Below are positions 15,581 through 25,805 of a stretch of DNA of 64,000 nt, piece by piece (the first letter of the stretch is position 1; every line of letters begins with the position of its first letter). Source of the DNA: Corynebacterium crudilactis (GTDB lineage Bacteria; Actinomycetota; Actinomycetes; Mycobacteriales; Mycobacteriaceae); NCBI RefSeq assembly GCF_001643015.1, contig NZ_CP015622.1, forward strand, positions 1,377,358-1,441,357, read 5' to 3'. The translations under genes and the position numbers were made by a program. The notes beneath the pieces are model-generated. The model worked only from the letters and a program-made list of their open reading frames with translations, was not told where the DNA came from and did not search any database.

Positions 15581-17847
15581 AGATCTCCAATGATGGTGAG
15601 ACTCTGCGTTGCACGGGTTACTGCAACGTAGAGATCTTGCAGACCCTGCGGGGATTCTTCGATAATTCCTGCAGGATCTAGCACGATGACATGGTCAAAT
15701 TCTAGGCCCTTGATATCATCCACTACATAGAAATTATCTCTATGGTGTTCATATGAGGAGATCACAGCAACTGTTCGCCGTGGATCTTCTTCGGTTAAGC
15801 GCTGGATAACCTCATCCACATCGGCATCGATGGGCAACTGCAGCACCTCACGGCCAGATTCTCGAATAGCCATCGCCGGCGCGATGTTTGGATTGATGTC
15901 TTCCAGCAGCTTATTGGCCACAGTCATGATCTCGGCGGGGGTGCGATAATTGACGGTGAGTTCGTGGTGCCTGAAACGCTTTTCGACGAAAGGCCACAGG
16001 GACTCTGCCCAATCATCAACACCGGCTGGTGAACCAGTTTGAGCAATATCTCCAACTAGTGTCATCCACCGAGACGGACTGCGTCGAAAGACCATGCGCC
16101 ATTCCATCGGACTGAGTTCTTGGGCTTCGTCAACAATGACATGCCCATAAGCCCACTTGTGATCTGCTTGGGCACGTTGCGCAGTCGTGCGATTATCTGT
16201 CACGGTTTGACGCTGCGCGAGTGTTTCAGCATCGATGACGTCGAAAGCGGAGAGAACTTCGGCTTCGATGTCATCATCAATATCGGAAGACTGTGAAGAA
16301 CTGAGAACATCGAGCACTTCCTGCGCATCCTCAATTTGTTCACGCCACTTGGCATCTGCTTTTTCGCGTGCTTCTTCGGGATCAGGAAGCCCGACGAGTA
16401 GTGCTAATTCATCTAAAAGTGCTGCATCTGTTGGTGCCCACGGATCGAGCTCACCACGCAGTAGAGAAGATCTAGTTTCTTCGTCATATCCCGCAGCAGC
16501 TACATCTATGCGTTCTTCTGAGGTGAGGAGGTCGTACAGGACATCTTGAGGCCGCAGCTCCGGCCAAAAATCGTCGATGATGGTCAGTAGGGCCGCGTCG
16601 TCAAGTAAATCATCATGAAGCTGATCGATATCGGCTGCGGAGAGCAGATTTTTGCCCCCCAGTGGATCAGCGCCGATGATCTGCGCCATTTGGTGGGCGA
16701 GTTGTTCTATCAAATGCTCGCGGAAAATGGGGCGAGCCATATTATGCGGTTGTCGAGCCCGGCGTGCACGCGTGCGAGATTTGGCGACGGTTTTTTCATC
16801 GATGGAAATCTCAATGCCATCGACAGTGATAAAGATTGTTCGTTCAGGAGTGACCTGGTACGCCTTCACTGCCTCGGCAAGGATATTGGCCATCTCTTCG
16901 CTGCCTTTAATTTCCCGGGTCAAAGCGCTTTCTTTGCCTGTTGGTTCAATTCCAGGAAAGAGCTCTCCGATAGTAGAGAGGACCACGCCGGTTTCACCAA
17001 GCTCAGGCAAAACGTGGGAAATATATTCCAAAAATGTCTTATTTGGACCAATGATGAGGACACCAGTTTTAGCCAGCTGATCACGCCATGTGTACAGCAA
17101 ATAAGCCACGCGGTGCAGTGCAACAGCAGTTTTGCCAGTTCCAGGTCCGCCTTGAACCACCATGACGCCACGGGTGGTATCACGGATAATTTCATCTTGC
17201 TCTCGCTGAATTGTCTCAACAATATTGCGCATATGGCCACTGCGGGCCTGCTCAAGAGCTTGATGGAGCACAGATTCGGAACCGACACCACCTTGTTCGA
17301 GAGCTTCGGAAGAATTGCCGGACAGCACTTCATCATCGACGCCAGTGACAACACGGCCGCGCGTGCGGATGTGGCGGCGCATGTGCACGCCTTCAGGTGA
17401 GACCGTGGTGGCCAGATAAAAAGGCCTGGCCATCGGGGAACGCCAATCCAGCAACAGGGTGCGATAGTTGTCTTCTCGCACATCTAGACCCATGCGTCCG
17501 ATATAGCGACGATCTAATCCGGGGTGACCTACGACAGGGTTTTCGGCATCTTCTGCCACGGACTCCACATCGATACGACCAAAAACCAATCCAAGTTGGG
17601 CAAGATTTAGTCGGTCCAGCTTCTGGTTAAGTCCGTGGTATTCGGTCTCACGACGAACCAAAGCTTCTGGATCGGGATTGTATGGATCGACGTCTTTCAT
17701 AACCTCTGCGAGGCGTTGATTAGACCTGGTTACTTCATCGTCAAGGCGACCAAAAAGTACATCAACATAAGCCTGTTCCTGGCTGATTGCGATGGCGGGA
17801 GCGTTGTGGATATCTGATCCTGACTCAGAATTCCTGGTGGTGGTCAC
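15577..17847 (-). CDS. HelD-type RNA polymerase-associated ATPase (UvrD-like superfamily I)
   Basis: 756 residues. The N-terminal coiled segment (YVDVLFGRLDDEVTRSNQRL) and the DWRSPMARPFY motif are typical of HelD. The superfamily I motor follows: Walker A GGPGTGKTAVALHR near 240, a long insertion, Walker B VIVDEAQELSPMEW, the NYRTPAEI motif, and the C-terminal motifs DDIKGLEFDHVIVLDP and VAVTRATQSL. HelD proteins pull stalled or rifamycin-bound RNA polymerase off DNA using ATP; actinobacterial class II members (HelR) can protect from rifamycins. The rifamycin role here is inference. The start is a GTG at 17847 with AGGAGG 9 bases upstream. It is convergent with qor2 and separated from the DoxX gene by a terminator. 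Confidence 0.85.
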   Translation of the reverse strand: MTTTRNSESGSDIHNAPAIAISQEQAYVDVLFGRLDDEVTRSNQRLAEVMKDVDPYNPDPEALVRRETEYHGLNQKLDRLNLAQLGLVFGRIDVESVAEDAENPVVGHPGLDRRYIGRMGLDVREDNYRTLLLDWRSPMARPFYLATTVSPEGVHMRRHIRTRGRVVTGVDDEVLSGNSSEALEQGGVGSESVLHQALEQARSGHMRNIVETIQREQDEIIRDTTRGVMVVQGGPGTGKTAVALHRVAYLLYTWRDQLAKTGVLIIGPNKTFLEYISHVLPELGETGVVLSTIGELFPGIEPTGKESALTREIKGSEEMANILAEAVKAYQVTPERTIFITVDGIEISIDEKTVAKSRTRARRARQPHNMARPIFREHLIEQLAHQMAQIIGADPLGGKNLLSAADIDQLHDDLLDDAALLTIIDDFWPELRPQDVLYDLLTSEERIDVAAAGYDEETRSSLLRGELDPWAPTDAALLDELALLVGLPDPEEAREKADAKWREQIEDAQEVLDVLSSSQSSDIDDDIEAEVLSAFDVIDAETLAQRQTVTDNRTTAQRAQADHKWAYGHVIVDEAQELSPMEWRMVFRRSPSRWMTLVGDIAQTGSPAGVDDWAESLWPFVEKRFRHHELTVNYRTPAEIMTVANKLLEDINPNIAPAMAIRESGREVLQLPIDADVDEVIQRLTEEDPRRTVAVISSYEHHRDNFYVVDDIKGLEFDHVIVLDPAGIIEESPQGLQDLYVAVTRATQSLTIIGDL

Positions 17848-17973
17848 TCCGGGAGGCCTCCTATTTCCTGATGTGGTGCAAGTGTGAAGAGTGTTTTAGC
17901 TGGAATAGATACAACACTTAAGAGCTATCAATCATTCCAGATGCCATATGAACCCGGACGAAAGGGTGAAAAA

Positions 17974-18012
17974 CCGCCACGCTGTCCCATGGAGAAATGG
18001 GCAACGTGGCGG
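17974..18012 (-). terminator. Terminator of the DoxX gene
   Basis: CCGCCACG (17974-17981) pairs with CGTGGCGG (18005-18012), with an inner CCCAT/ATGGG stem. On the minus strand it is followed by TTTTTC. Confidence 0.8.
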
Positions 18013-18038
18013 AAAAGGTTTCACGTAAAAAGATGGAC

Positions 18039-18953
18039 TTAGCTGTTGAACTGCTTCAATTTATCCTGAGCTCGTCCGATTGCTTTGTCAGCCTGCTTTT
18101 GTAGCTTGTCGTAATTCTTGGTGGCTTTCTTCTGCGTACGGCCGGTGGTTTCTTCTGCAACCTGCAAGGCAAAGTTTGCCTTGTCTTGTGCTTTTCCAGC
18201 TGCCTTCACTGCAGACTTACGAGCAGTCTTAGCATTGGCCTGTGCTGATTCTAGCCACTCACCGCTGGTTTCTTCGAGGTAAGAAGAAGCCTTGTGCGCA
18301 TAGTCGCTGACAGAGTCAGCTACTTTGTGAGCGGTATCGGTAGCGCTCTTGATCCAGTCATCTTTATTCTCGCCAACAAAATCCTGTGCGGTGTGCGCGT
18401 ACTCCGTCACCTTTTCAGAGGTATCAGAGAACCAATCAGTAGCTTTGTCCCCAAATTTTTCTGTTTCAGATTTGGTTGGCAGTGCTTGCTGAAGCTGCTT
18501 CTTGCTGCGCTTTGCAGCGTTGGTGGCGCGCCACTTCACACCTGGCTTACCTTCAGTGTCGGCAGAAGTGATGAACAGGCCGCCTAGAAGAGCAATGTTG
18601 GTGAGGAATCCATTGCGACGATTACGCTTTTCCTCTGCATCTTGGGTTTCCCAGAACGCATTTCGGGCCAAGATAGTTGGGATAGTCAGGATGGCCAGGG
18701 TAGCAGCGGAGGTACGTGGTGCACGCCCGATTGCTAGAAGTGAACCTGCGCCAACCTTGGTTCCGCCAATGGCTCGAGCGACAAGTGCTGGATCCTTAGA
18801 AATGAGCTTTGCGTACTTACGGGGAAGGACATAACGAATGCGATCCAGAACGAGCTGCGTGCCTTCGACGTGCGCGCTGGTATTCAATACTATTTCTGCG
18901 CCATCAGCGATGTAGAACGATGCAAGCATTGGTCGAGCAAGTTTACGGATCAT
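18039..18953 (-). CDS. DoxX-family membrane protein with a long amphipathic C-terminal tail
   Basis: 304 residues in two parts. The first 125 form a DoxX domain with four hydrophobic segments (LASFYIADGAEIVL, IGGTKVGAGSLLAIG, AATLAILTIPTILAR, NIALLGGLFITS). The remaining 165 residues are charged, Ala/Lys/Thr-rich and almost entirely helical, with spaced aromatic residues (ATDWFSDTSEKVTEYAHTAQ, KDDWIKSATDTAHKV) that give 11-mer periodicity like LEA or apolipoprotein repeats. The DoxX module is associated with redox or quinone biology; the tail probably lies on a membrane or forms a coil. Function is not known. It lies downstream of the MBL hydrolase on the same strand. Confidence 0.75.
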   Translation of the reverse strand: MIRKLARPMLASFYIADGAEIVLNTSAHVEGTQLVLDRIRYVLPRKYAKLISKDPALVARAIGGTKVGAGSLLAIGRAPRTSAATLAILTIPTILARNAFWETQDAEEKRNRRNGFLTNIALLGGLFITSADTEGKPGVKWRATNAAKRSKKQLQQALPTKSETEKFGDKATDWFSDTSEKVTEYAHTAQDFVGENKDDWIKSATDTAHKVADSVSDYAHKASSYLEETSGEWLESAQANAKTARKSAVKAAGKAQDKANFALQVAEETTGRTQKKATKNYDKLQKQADKAIGRAQDKLKQFNS

Positions 18954-19157
18954 TATGGTGATGCTCCAATCAAAATACTGTTGTCCAGCTTAAGGTGGCT
19001 GAATATGCCAACTGGATCGATTTCAGATTTTTCTCCTCAATCGATGGTACCTAGGTAATGGGCTATGCGTTGGCTGCTTGGACTCTTTTAAAGGAAATTT
19101 TCAGGAAATTACCTGGAAGGAGTGCAGCTATTGACAAGTTGGTTGGCAAGGTGTGTT

Positions 19158-19760
19158 CTACCAACGTCGTTCCCACCAAATTTCAAGCTGTGGACGCTCT
19201 GCGCCGAGGGTAGTGTTGGTGCCGTGACCTGGCCAAACAATGGAATCATCAGAGTAGATGTCAAAGACGCGTTCTTTGGCATCGTTGAATAGTCGAACAA
19301 AGTCGCCTTCGCTGCTTGTTTTTCCTAAACCGCCGGGGAATAAGCTGTCACCCACGAAAAGGTGAGTTTTCCCATCAATTTCAGCGGTGAGCATCGCGCC
19401 ACCTGGAGTATGTCCACGAAGAATGCTGATAGGGAATACATATCCTTCGAATTCGATTGAATCTCCATGATGCAGTTCCACATCGACTGCCGCAGGTAGT
19501 GCGGGAACTTCTAGGAAAGGCGCATAGTGAGTTGCACCAGTTGCCTGGAGAATTTCCGGCAGTGCACGAACGTGATCTGCGTGGCGGTGAGTGGTGAGGA
19601 TCTTGGTGATGGTGACGCCGGCATCTTCGGCTAGTTTGAGTAGAGCAGGTGCGTCATCTGCTGCGTCGATGAGTAAACCGTTTCCATTAGCCGCCAAAAG
19701 GTAGCAATTATTGTCCATTTGGGACACGGAAATATGGTGCAGAGTGAGATCGTTAGTCAT
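19158..19760 (-). CDS. MBL-fold metallo-hydrolase (glyoxalase II-like)
   Basis: 200 residues from the ATG at 19760. The metal-binding motif is HRHADH around residue 60, then HTPGG for the third histidine, FVGDSLFPGGLG with the bridging Asp, and WPGHGTNTT for the last His. This is the glyoxalase II/persulfide dioxygenase-like layout; the substrate cannot be fixed by eye. An in-frame extension to 19985 would run antisense through uvrA and is rejected. The gene is divergent from uvrA with 91 bases between starts, and lies upstream of the DoxX gene on the same strand (gap about 200 bases). Confidence 0.85.
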   Translation of the reverse strand: MTNDLTLHHISVSQMDNNCYLLAANGNGLLIDAADDAPALLKLAEDAGVTITKILTTHRHADHVRALPEILQATGATHYAPFLEVPALPAAVDVELHHGDSIEFEGYVFPISILRGHTPGGAMLTAEIDGKTHLFVGDSLFPGGLGKTSSEGDFVRLFNDAKERVFDIYSDDSIVWPGHGTNTTLGAERPQLEIWWERRW

Positions 19761-19851
19761 AGGATTCAGACTAGCGGAAACACCTTGTTCGATGCTATGT
19801 TCGAAGTTGTATTGAGGATATCTAACCCGATTATTGAAGGGCAGTTGAGCA

Positions 19852-22701
19852 GTGGCTGATCGGCTAGTAGTGCGCGGAGCGCGTGAACACAACCTTAAAG
19901 GTGTGGATATTGACCTGCCACGTGACTCGATGGTGGTGTTCACCGGATTGTCTGGCTCAGGTAAATCATCCCTGGCATTTGACACTATTTTTGCCGAAGG
20001 TCAGCGTCGATACGTCGAATCACTGTCAAGTTATGCCCGCATGTTTTTGGGCCAGATGGATAAACCGGATGTTGATTTAATCGATGGATTATCACCAGCT
20101 GTCTCCATTGATCAAAAATCAACTAACCGTAATCCGCGTTCTACGGTGGGCACTATCACGGAGGTCTATGATTACCTTCGCTTGTTGTACGCCCGCGCGG
20201 GAACAGCACACTGCCCAGTCTGTGACGCTCCTGTGCAACGGCAGACACCACAGCAGATGGTTGATCAGATCTTGGAGATGGAAGAAGGGCTGAAATTCCA
20301 AATCTTGGCGCCAGTGGTGCGTACTCGAAAAGGTGAATTTGTTGATCTTTTTGCAGATCTAGCATCCCAAGGCTATTCCCGTGTCCGGGTCGATGGGGAA
20401 GTGCATCAGCTCTCTGATCCACCTAAGCTGGAAAAACAAATTAAGCATGATATTGATGTCGTGGTTGATCGTTTGCAGGTTAAGGCAACCCAGAAGCAAC
20501 GCCTGACTGATTCCATTGAAACTGCCCTGCGTTTGGCTGATGGCGTGGCAGTGCTGGAATTTGTGGGGCTTGCTGAAGATGATCCCAATAGGCTCCGCCG
20601 ATTCTCTGAAAAGATGAGCTGCCCTAATGGCCATGCACTATCTGTAGATGAGCTGGAACCTCGTGCATTTTCTTTCAACTCGCCATATGGTGCTTGCCCT
20701 GCGTGTGATGGCTTGGGCGTGCGCACTGAAGTTGATATTGATCTGATCATCCCAGATCCAGATGCGCCAGTAACAAAAGCTGTGCAGCCATGGAACTCTA
20801 GCCCTAATCACTCTTATTTCGAGAAGTTAATTGAAGGCCTTGCCAAGGCTTTAGATTTTGATCCAGAAACGCCTTATAGCACGCTGACTGCCGCGCAGAA
20901 GAAGGCATTAGTTTATGGCTCTAAAGAAGAAGTAAGTGTTCGCTATAAGAATAGGTATGGCCGCGTTCGTTCATGGACGGCTCCTTTTGAGGGAGTCATG
21001 GGGTATTTTGATCGAAAATTGGAACAGACTGATTCTGAAACCCAAAAAGATCGCCTGCTGGGCTACACCCGTGAAGTGCACTGCAAAACCTGTAAAGGTG
21101 CTCGTCTCAAGCCGGAAATTTTGGCGGTTCGCCTAGATTCTGGCAGCCATGGAGCACTGTCTATTGCCGGATTAACAGCCCTGTCTGTACATGAAGCTTT
21201 CGAATTTTTGGATAACCTCACCCTGGGTAAGCGCGAAGAAATGATTGCGGGTGCCGTACTGAGGGAGATTCACGCTCGCCTCAAGTTCCTACTTGATGTG
21301 GGTCTTGCGTACCTCACCCTGGATCGTGCTGCTGGCACGCTCTCAGGCGGTGAAGCTCAGCGCATCCGCCTAGCAACCCAGATTGGTTCCGGTCTAGCTG
21401 GTGTGCTTTATGTCCTTGATGAGCCTTCAATTGGCTTGCATCAACGAGATAACCAACGCTTGATTACCACTCTCGAGCACCTTCGAGATATCGGAAATAC
21501 CTTGATCGTTGTTGAACACGATGAAGATACAATCAGGCGCGCTGATTGGCTTGTTGATATCGGGCCACGTGCTGGTGAATTCGGTGGAGAAGTAGTCTAC
21601 CAGGGTGAACCGCAGGGAATCCTGGACTGCGAGGAATCCCTGACAGGTGCTTATCTCTCGGGGCGTCGTACACTCGGAGTTCCAGATAACCGACGTGAGA
21701 TTGATACTGATCGACAACTCAAGGTCGTTGGAGCACGAGAAAATAACCTCCAAGGAATTGATGTAAAAATTCCACTCGGAGTGTTGTGCTGCATCACTGG
21801 TGTGTCCGGTTCAGGTAAATCCACGCTGGTAAACCAGATTTTGGCAAAGGTACTGGCTAATAAGCTGAACCGCGCTCGTCAGGTGCCTGGACGCGCAAAA
21901 CGTGTCGAAGGTCTTGAACACTTGGACAAATTAGTTCAGGTAGATCAATCGCCAATTGGTCGAACCCCCCGGTCAAACCCGGCAACATATACCGGCGTTT
22001 TTGATAAAGTCCGTGCCTTGTTCGCAGAGACCACAGAAGCGAAGGTACGTGGCTATAAGCCCGGCCGTTTTTCTTTCAATATCAAGGGCGGACGCTGTGA
22101 AGCATGCCAGGGCGATGGCACCTTGAAAATTGAAATGAATTTCCTCCCAGATGTGTATGTGCCATGTGAAGTATGTGATGGACAGCGCTACAACCGTGAA
22201 ACCCTTGAAGTGAAATACAAGGGGAAAAATATCGCTGAAGTGTTGAATATGCCGATTTCTGAGGCAGCAGACTTCTTTGAGCCCATCACATCAATTCACC
22301 GTTACTTGGCAACGCTTGTTGATGTTGGTCTTGGTTATGTGCGTTTGGGTCAAGCTGCAACGACCCTGTCTGGCGGTGAAGCTCAGCGCGTGAAGCTTGC
22401 AGCTGAGCTACAAAAACGCTCCAACGGACGCACCATTTACATCTTGGATGAGCCCACTACTGGTTTGCACTTTGAGGATATTCGCAAGCTCATGATGGTG
22501 ATCCAGGGCCTAGTGGATAAGGGTAACTCTGTGATCATCATCGAACATAACCTTGATGTGATCAAGGCTGCCGATTGGATTGTCGATATGGGTCCTGAAG
22601 GTGGATCCGGAGGCGGAACCGTGGTGGCAGAAGGAACTCCTGAACAAGTCGCCGAGGTTAAGGGATCCTACACCGGTCAGTATCTTAAAGAGTTACTGTA
22701 G
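19852..22701 (+). CDS. uvrA: Excinuclease ABC subunit A
   Basis: Damage-sensing ATPase of nucleotide excision repair, works as a dimer and loads UvrB. The protein has 949 residues. Two ABC ATPase modules are visible: Walker [15 protein letters not shown] near 31 and [13 protein letters not shown] near 645; signature [12 protein letters not shown] and [12 protein letters not shown]; Walker [11 protein letters not shown] and [10 protein letters not shown]. Zinc sites include CPVC near 122, CPACDGLG near 283 and the CEACQGDG...CEVCDGQR finger. The start is a GTG ([15 protein letters not shown]); GAAGGG lies about 11 bases upstream. The LexA-type SOS box was looked for and not seen in the 91-base divergent spacer. 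Confidence 0.97.
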   Translation: MADRLVVRGAREHNLKGVDIDLPRDSMVVFTGLSGSGKSSLAFDTIFAEGQRRYVESLSSYARMFLGQMDKPDVDLIDGLSPAVSIDQKSTNRNPRSTVGTITEVYDYLRLLYARAGTAHCPVCDAPVQRQTPQQMVDQILEMEEGLKFQILAPVVRTRKGEFVDLFADLASQGYSRVRVDGEVHQLSDPPKLEKQIKHDIDVVVDRLQVKATQKQRLTDSIETALRLADGVAVLEFVGLAEDDPNRLRRFSEKMSCPNGHALSVDELEPRAFSFNSPYGACPACDGLGVRTEVDIDLIIPDPDAPVTKAVQPWNSSPNHSYFEKLIEGLAKALDFDPETPYSTLTAAQKKALVYGSKEEVSVRYKNRYGRVRSWTAPFEGVMGYFDRKLEQTDSETQKDRLLGYTREVHCKTCKGARLKPEILAVRLDSGSHGALSIAGLTALSVHEAFEFLDNLTLGKREEMIAGAVLREIHARLKFLLDVGLAYLTLDRAAGTLSGGEAQRIRLATQIGSGLAGVLYVLDEPSIGLHQRDNQRLITTLEHLRDIGNTLIVVEHDEDTIRRADWLVDIGPRAGEFGGEVVYQGEPQGILDCEESLTGAYLSGRRTLGVPDNRREIDTDRQLKVVGARENNLQGIDVKIPLGVLCCITGVSGSGKSTLVNQILAKVLANKLNRARQVPGRAKRVEGLEHLDKLVQVDQSPIGRTPRSNPATYTGVFDKVRALFAETTEAKVRGYKPGRFSFNIKGGRCEACQGDGTLKIEMNFLPDVYVPCEVCDGQRYNRETLEVKYKGKNIAEVLNMPISEAADFFEPITSIHRYLATLVDVGLGYVRLGQAATTLSGGEAQRVKLAAELQKRSNGRTIYILDEPTTGLHFEDIRKLMMVIQGLVDKGNSVIIIEHNLDVIKAADWIVDMGPEGGSGGGTVVAEGTPEQVAEVKGSYTGQYLKELL

Positions 22702-22716
22702 GAAGCCTTAGCCAGG

Positions 22717-22768
22717 AAGCCTTAAAGCAGTGAAGCTGTTAGCTTAAAGCTCCACTGCTTTAAGGCTT
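22717..22768. terminator. Bidirectional terminator after uvrA
   Basis: Perfect 16-bp stem AAGCCTTAAAGCAGTG (22717-22732) / CACTGCTTTAAGGCTT (22753-22768). It overlaps the stop codon of the convergent membrane gene by two bases. An AAGCCTTA copy lies just upstream at 22703. Confidence 0.85.
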
Positions 22769-24866
22769 AGTTTGTTTCAGCGACGTGATCCTGAGCCTCA
22801 GTCACGGAACCCGGTTGCTCTTGAGCGATGGCATGTTCTGCCACATGATGTTCAGAGGTGCGGCGGCCACGCATAGCCGCGATAGTGAGTAGTGCAATAC
22901 CAGACAAGAGGAAGGCGATGGCGCGGGGAACTCCTGAAAGCGCTACTAAATCGAAGAAGACCAACTTGACGGTGCCGGCAACTGCTAGGCCAACGCCAGT
23001 CCATAGGGCTCCGGGGGCATTGAGAAGCTTTCGATTAAGCATGAGTGCTGCAGCAATAACCATCCAGAGGATAGATACAGTGGCGTGTCCGATGAGGAAG
23101 CCCAGCATCATGCCTGCATTGCCGGCGATGAGATTGCCCATAAACGTTGTGATAGTCACGATGGCAATGGCAGATAGCGTGAGAAGTGTTAGCCCGACCA
23201 GGATTTGGAGCCAGAGTTTGTGTCCATAGAAGTTGCGTCGGGCTTGTACGGTTGCTGCGATAAACACGAGGATTAGTAGTGCTTGAATCAGCGCTGGCAT
23301 ATCGGTGAGCCATAGTGGGGAAACGCTCACTACATTGCGGAGCAGTACGCCAGCCATTGCAACGGCTGCTATAAGCCAGGCAACCCATGGCACAACTCCT
23401 AGTTGACGTTCTGCAGGAATTGTTCGAAGCCAGATAAAGAGTGCAGCACCTACGGCGAAGAATCCAATGACGAATTCCGGTTTGGTAGGTAGTTCGTAAT
23501 AGAACAGTTGGACAAAAGTGCCAGCTACAAGCGCAAGGCCAACCACGGAGGTAAGGCGGGCGATGCGCTGTGTTTCCACAGCTGAAGCATCGGTGGAGTA
23601 GAGGGCGATAAATCCGAGTATGGCCATTCCTGCCACGACTGGTATTGCTAGCCATGGCAAAGCCATGAAGGCAAAAATGTTGGTTGTGAACACCAAGATT
23701 AATGCTGGGGCGACAATGCCTGACCAGGTGGATACAGGGTTGGTTTCGAATCCTCGCCAGTACTCTGCAATCGCAATTTCTTTACGGTTGAGTGCGGTGA
23801 TTTTGAGGGGATCCCACAAGGTGAGCGCGATAAGTAGTAGTGCTCCGATGACGCCTGTGAGTGCTGCCGGCCAGGAGTAAAATTGCCATGCTCCATTGAG
23901 AATGAACTGGAGGAGCACAGCGAATACCGCGATGGTTCCACGGATGATATTGGTGGAGATGCGGTAGGACATGAGCAATGCGGCGATGACAGACAGGATC
24001 GGCCACCAGGCTTGTTCCGTGATTGCAAAGAGCAATGTTGAGATACCTGAGACAATGATGGCGCCCACAAAGACTGCGTGGCCTTCTTTAATTGCTCTCT
24101 CGGTTTTAGAGAGACTCCACAGCCGGCCCAGCATCAAGAACGCTAGATTTCCGATAAGGATCGCGAGGGAGCCAAGACCAGGCGGCCACCAATCAAGAAT
24201 AAATATGATGGCGCTGGTGGTAGCGATAAAAGTAATCTGGGCGGTCACTGTCAAAGCGACGATAGCTTCGGTCCGTGTTCCGCGTTTGCGAACATAGGAA
24301 GCCGCGGTAGTAAAAGCGATCGCAAGGAGATATGCGCCAATTACTCGGCCGAGCGGTCCCAGCCAACCACGCTGGATTGCCACGGAGACAAGCAAAATCA
24401 CACCGGCCACAGTGATGATGCCACCGCCGATGGCAACGCCACGCATGATCTTTTCCTCTGAGGTCATCGGCGGCTTTGCCGGACGAGCCGGTCTGACCGG
24501 GCGCGGGTAGGCAGGTGCTTGCGCAGATCGCTTATCGACGCCTAACGGCCAGCCTGCACTCGCGGGATCTAAAGTGCGGTGGCGTACATAGCGAGGAATG
24601 CGATTACTGCGTGCCTCTATTAACAGCGAAGGCCGTGCCGATGACGTTGCATACGTTAATGGTTCGACGAGCCTTGGCTCGGCAGCGGCGTTGATCGTGG
24701 AAGGGGCGGGGGCCGCGTCGATAAGCGGAGTTGTGTGGCTGTCTAAGCGGGCAACGAGATCTTTAATATCGTTGCTCGCAGAGGCCATAGCTGTGGCCGA
24801 TGCAGAAAGCTTTTCCAGTGCGGAGTGGAGAGCCATTCTGTCTGAAGGGTTCAGGTCCATATGCAT
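22767..24866 (-). CDS. DUF2339-like polytopic membrane protein
   Basis: 699 residues. The first 60 are polar and could form a short coil (ALEKLSASATAMASASNDI), then comes a Pro/Arg-rich linker (PAYPRPVRPARPAKPPM), then about 530 residues of closely packed hydrophobic helices, roughly 16 or more. This arrangement of an N-terminal coil, a proline linker and very many helices is that of the DUF2339 family of predicted membrane proteins. No transport or catalytic motif is visible and the role is unknown. Two ATGs (24866 and 24860) compete as start. The gene is isolated, convergent with uvrA and divergent from infC. Confidence 0.7.
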   Translation of the reverse strand: MHMDLNPSDRMALHSALEKLSASATAMASASNDIKDLVARLDSHTTPLIDAAPAPSTINAAAEPRLVEPLTYATSSARPSLLIEARSNRIPRYVRHRTLDPASAGWPLGVDKRSAQAPAYPRPVRPARPAKPPMTSEEKIMRGVAIGGGIITVAGVILLVSVAIQRGWLGPLGRVIGAYLLAIAFTTAASYVRKRGTRTEAIVALTVTAQITFIATTSAIIFILDWWPPGLGSLAILIGNLAFLMLGRLWSLSKTERAIKEGHAVFVGAIIVSGISTLLFAITEQAWWPILSVIAALLMSYRISTNIIRGTIAVFAVLLQFILNGAWQFYSWPAALTGVIGALLLIALTLWDPLKITALNRKEIAIAEYWRGFETNPVSTWSGIVAPALILVFTTNIFAFMALPWLAIPVVAGMAILGFIALYSTDASAVETQRIARLTSVVGLALVAGTFVQLFYYELPTKPEFVIGFFAVGAALFIWLRTIPAERQLGVVPWVAWLIAAVAMAGVLLRNVVSVSPLWLTDMPALIQALLILVFIAATVQARRNFYGHKLWLQILVGLTLLTLSAIAIVTITTFMGNLIAGNAGMMLGFLIGHATVSILWMVIAAALMLNRKLLNAPGALWTGVGLAVAGTVKLVFFDLVALSGVPRAIAFLLSGIALLTIAAMRGRRTSEHHVAEHAIAQEQPGSVTEAQDHVAETN

Positions 24867-25040
24867 AAGGTTATGTTGGTGGGAGCGCTTATACAGCTGG
24901 AATATCCCAGTGAAGCGAATTTGTTATACAGATGCACTGCTTTGATGGCGTATGAGCAGCAGTTTTGTGTTTCATTGGGGAGGGTGTTAGAGTTTATGGC
25001 ACTACCGCCCGACATTTAGTTTTCTAGATGTGGGTCGCAA

Positions 25041-25181
25041 GAGGAGATCTTCCCACCTAAGGCCGCCAATTAATTTTGGTTGGATACAGGTAAAGCAAGT
25101 AGTGATGACACGGAACTAGTGCCCGTGGATAACTCTTGAAAGTCAGATCTCCCGTTCACCCTTTTAGGTGAACGGGTTTTT
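25041..25181 (+). promoter_or_regulatory. infC leader with attenuator-like terminator
   Basis: Upstream of infC lies an intrinsic terminator: CCCGTTCACC (25151-25160), loop CTTTTA, GGTGAACGGG (25167-25176), then TTTTT. An earlier segment GGAGATCT (25043-25050) is fully complementary to AGATCTCC (25145-25152), which overlaps the 5' foot of the terminator. The two pairings compete slightly, as expected for an attenuator. Leaders of infC-rpmI-rplT operons are regulated by IF3 or L20 in other bacteria; the ligand here is unknown. Confidence 0.6.
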
Positions 25182-25255
25182 GGTCTGCATAGGGGCAATC
25201 ATCTTAAGTGGTTCGGTACGTCAAATTTTCCCGCACTGCAAACAGAGGAGTCCAC

Positions 25256-25777
25256 ATCAGCGCTGAAGCTCGCATTAATGAGCGCATCCGAGTTCCCGAG
25301 GTCCGTCTAGTCGGACCTAACGGTGAGCAGGTTGGCATTGTTCGTATTGAAGATGCCCGCAAGCTCGCTTTCGACGCAGACCTAGACCTGGTCGAGGTCG
25401 CACCCAACGCCAAACCTCCGGTCTGCAAGATCATGGACTACGGAAAGTTCAAGTACGAAGCGGCCCAAAAGGCTCGTGAGTCACGCAAGAATCAGCAGCA
25501 GACCGTGGTCAAGGAGCAAAAGCTTCGTCCCAAGATCGATGATCATGATTATGAGACGAAGAAGAGCAACGTGATCCGCTTCCTTGAGAAGGGATCAAAG
25601 GTCAAGGTTACGATCATGTTCCGTGGTCGTGAGCAAGCCCGCCCAGAGCTTGGCTACAGACTCCTTGAGCGCTTGGCAAACGATGTCGTAGACTTCGGCA
25701 TCGTGGAAACTCGCGCAAAGCAGGACGGACGAAACATGACAATGGTTCTCGGTCCGGTGCGCAAGGGCAAGAAATAA
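25256..25777 (+). CDS. infC: Translation initiation factor IF-3
   Basis: Binds the 30S subunit and checks the start codon-initiator tRNA match. From the ATC at 25256 the protein has 173 residues: N-domain [19 protein letters not shown] with [21 protein letters not shown], a Lys/Arg linker ([19 protein letters not shown]), and C-domain [17 protein letters not shown] ending in [17 protein letters not shown] (25244-25250) sits 5 bases before the ATC codon, while the GTG at 25208 that opens the frame has no ribosome site. IF3 genes are known for AUU/AUC starts, which allow autoregulation. First gene of infC-rpmI-rplT. If annotated with ordinary start codons the protein becomes 189 residues from 25208. 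Confidence 0.93.
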   Translation: MSAEARINERIRVPEVRLVGPNGEQVGIVRIEDARKLAFDADLDLVEVAPNAKPPVCKIMDYGKFKYEAAQKARESRKNQQQTVVKEQKLRPKIDDHDYETKKSNVIRFLEKGSKVKVTIMFRGREQARPELGYRLLERLANDVVDFGIVETRAKQDGRNMTMVLGPVRKGKK

Positions 25778-25805
25778 TCACGAATAGGGTTTAAGGACAA
25801 CTTTC

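Noticed and set aside
16615..17400. Plus-strand frame of 261 codons opposite helD
   Set aside because: The minus strand codes a clear ATPase with all motifs; the plus frame has no domain.
19058..19213. Plus-strand frame of 51 codons beginning MGYALAAWTLLKEIF
   Set aside because: No ribosome site, and its end overlaps the MBL hydrolase gene antisense by 56 bases. Possible but unsupported.
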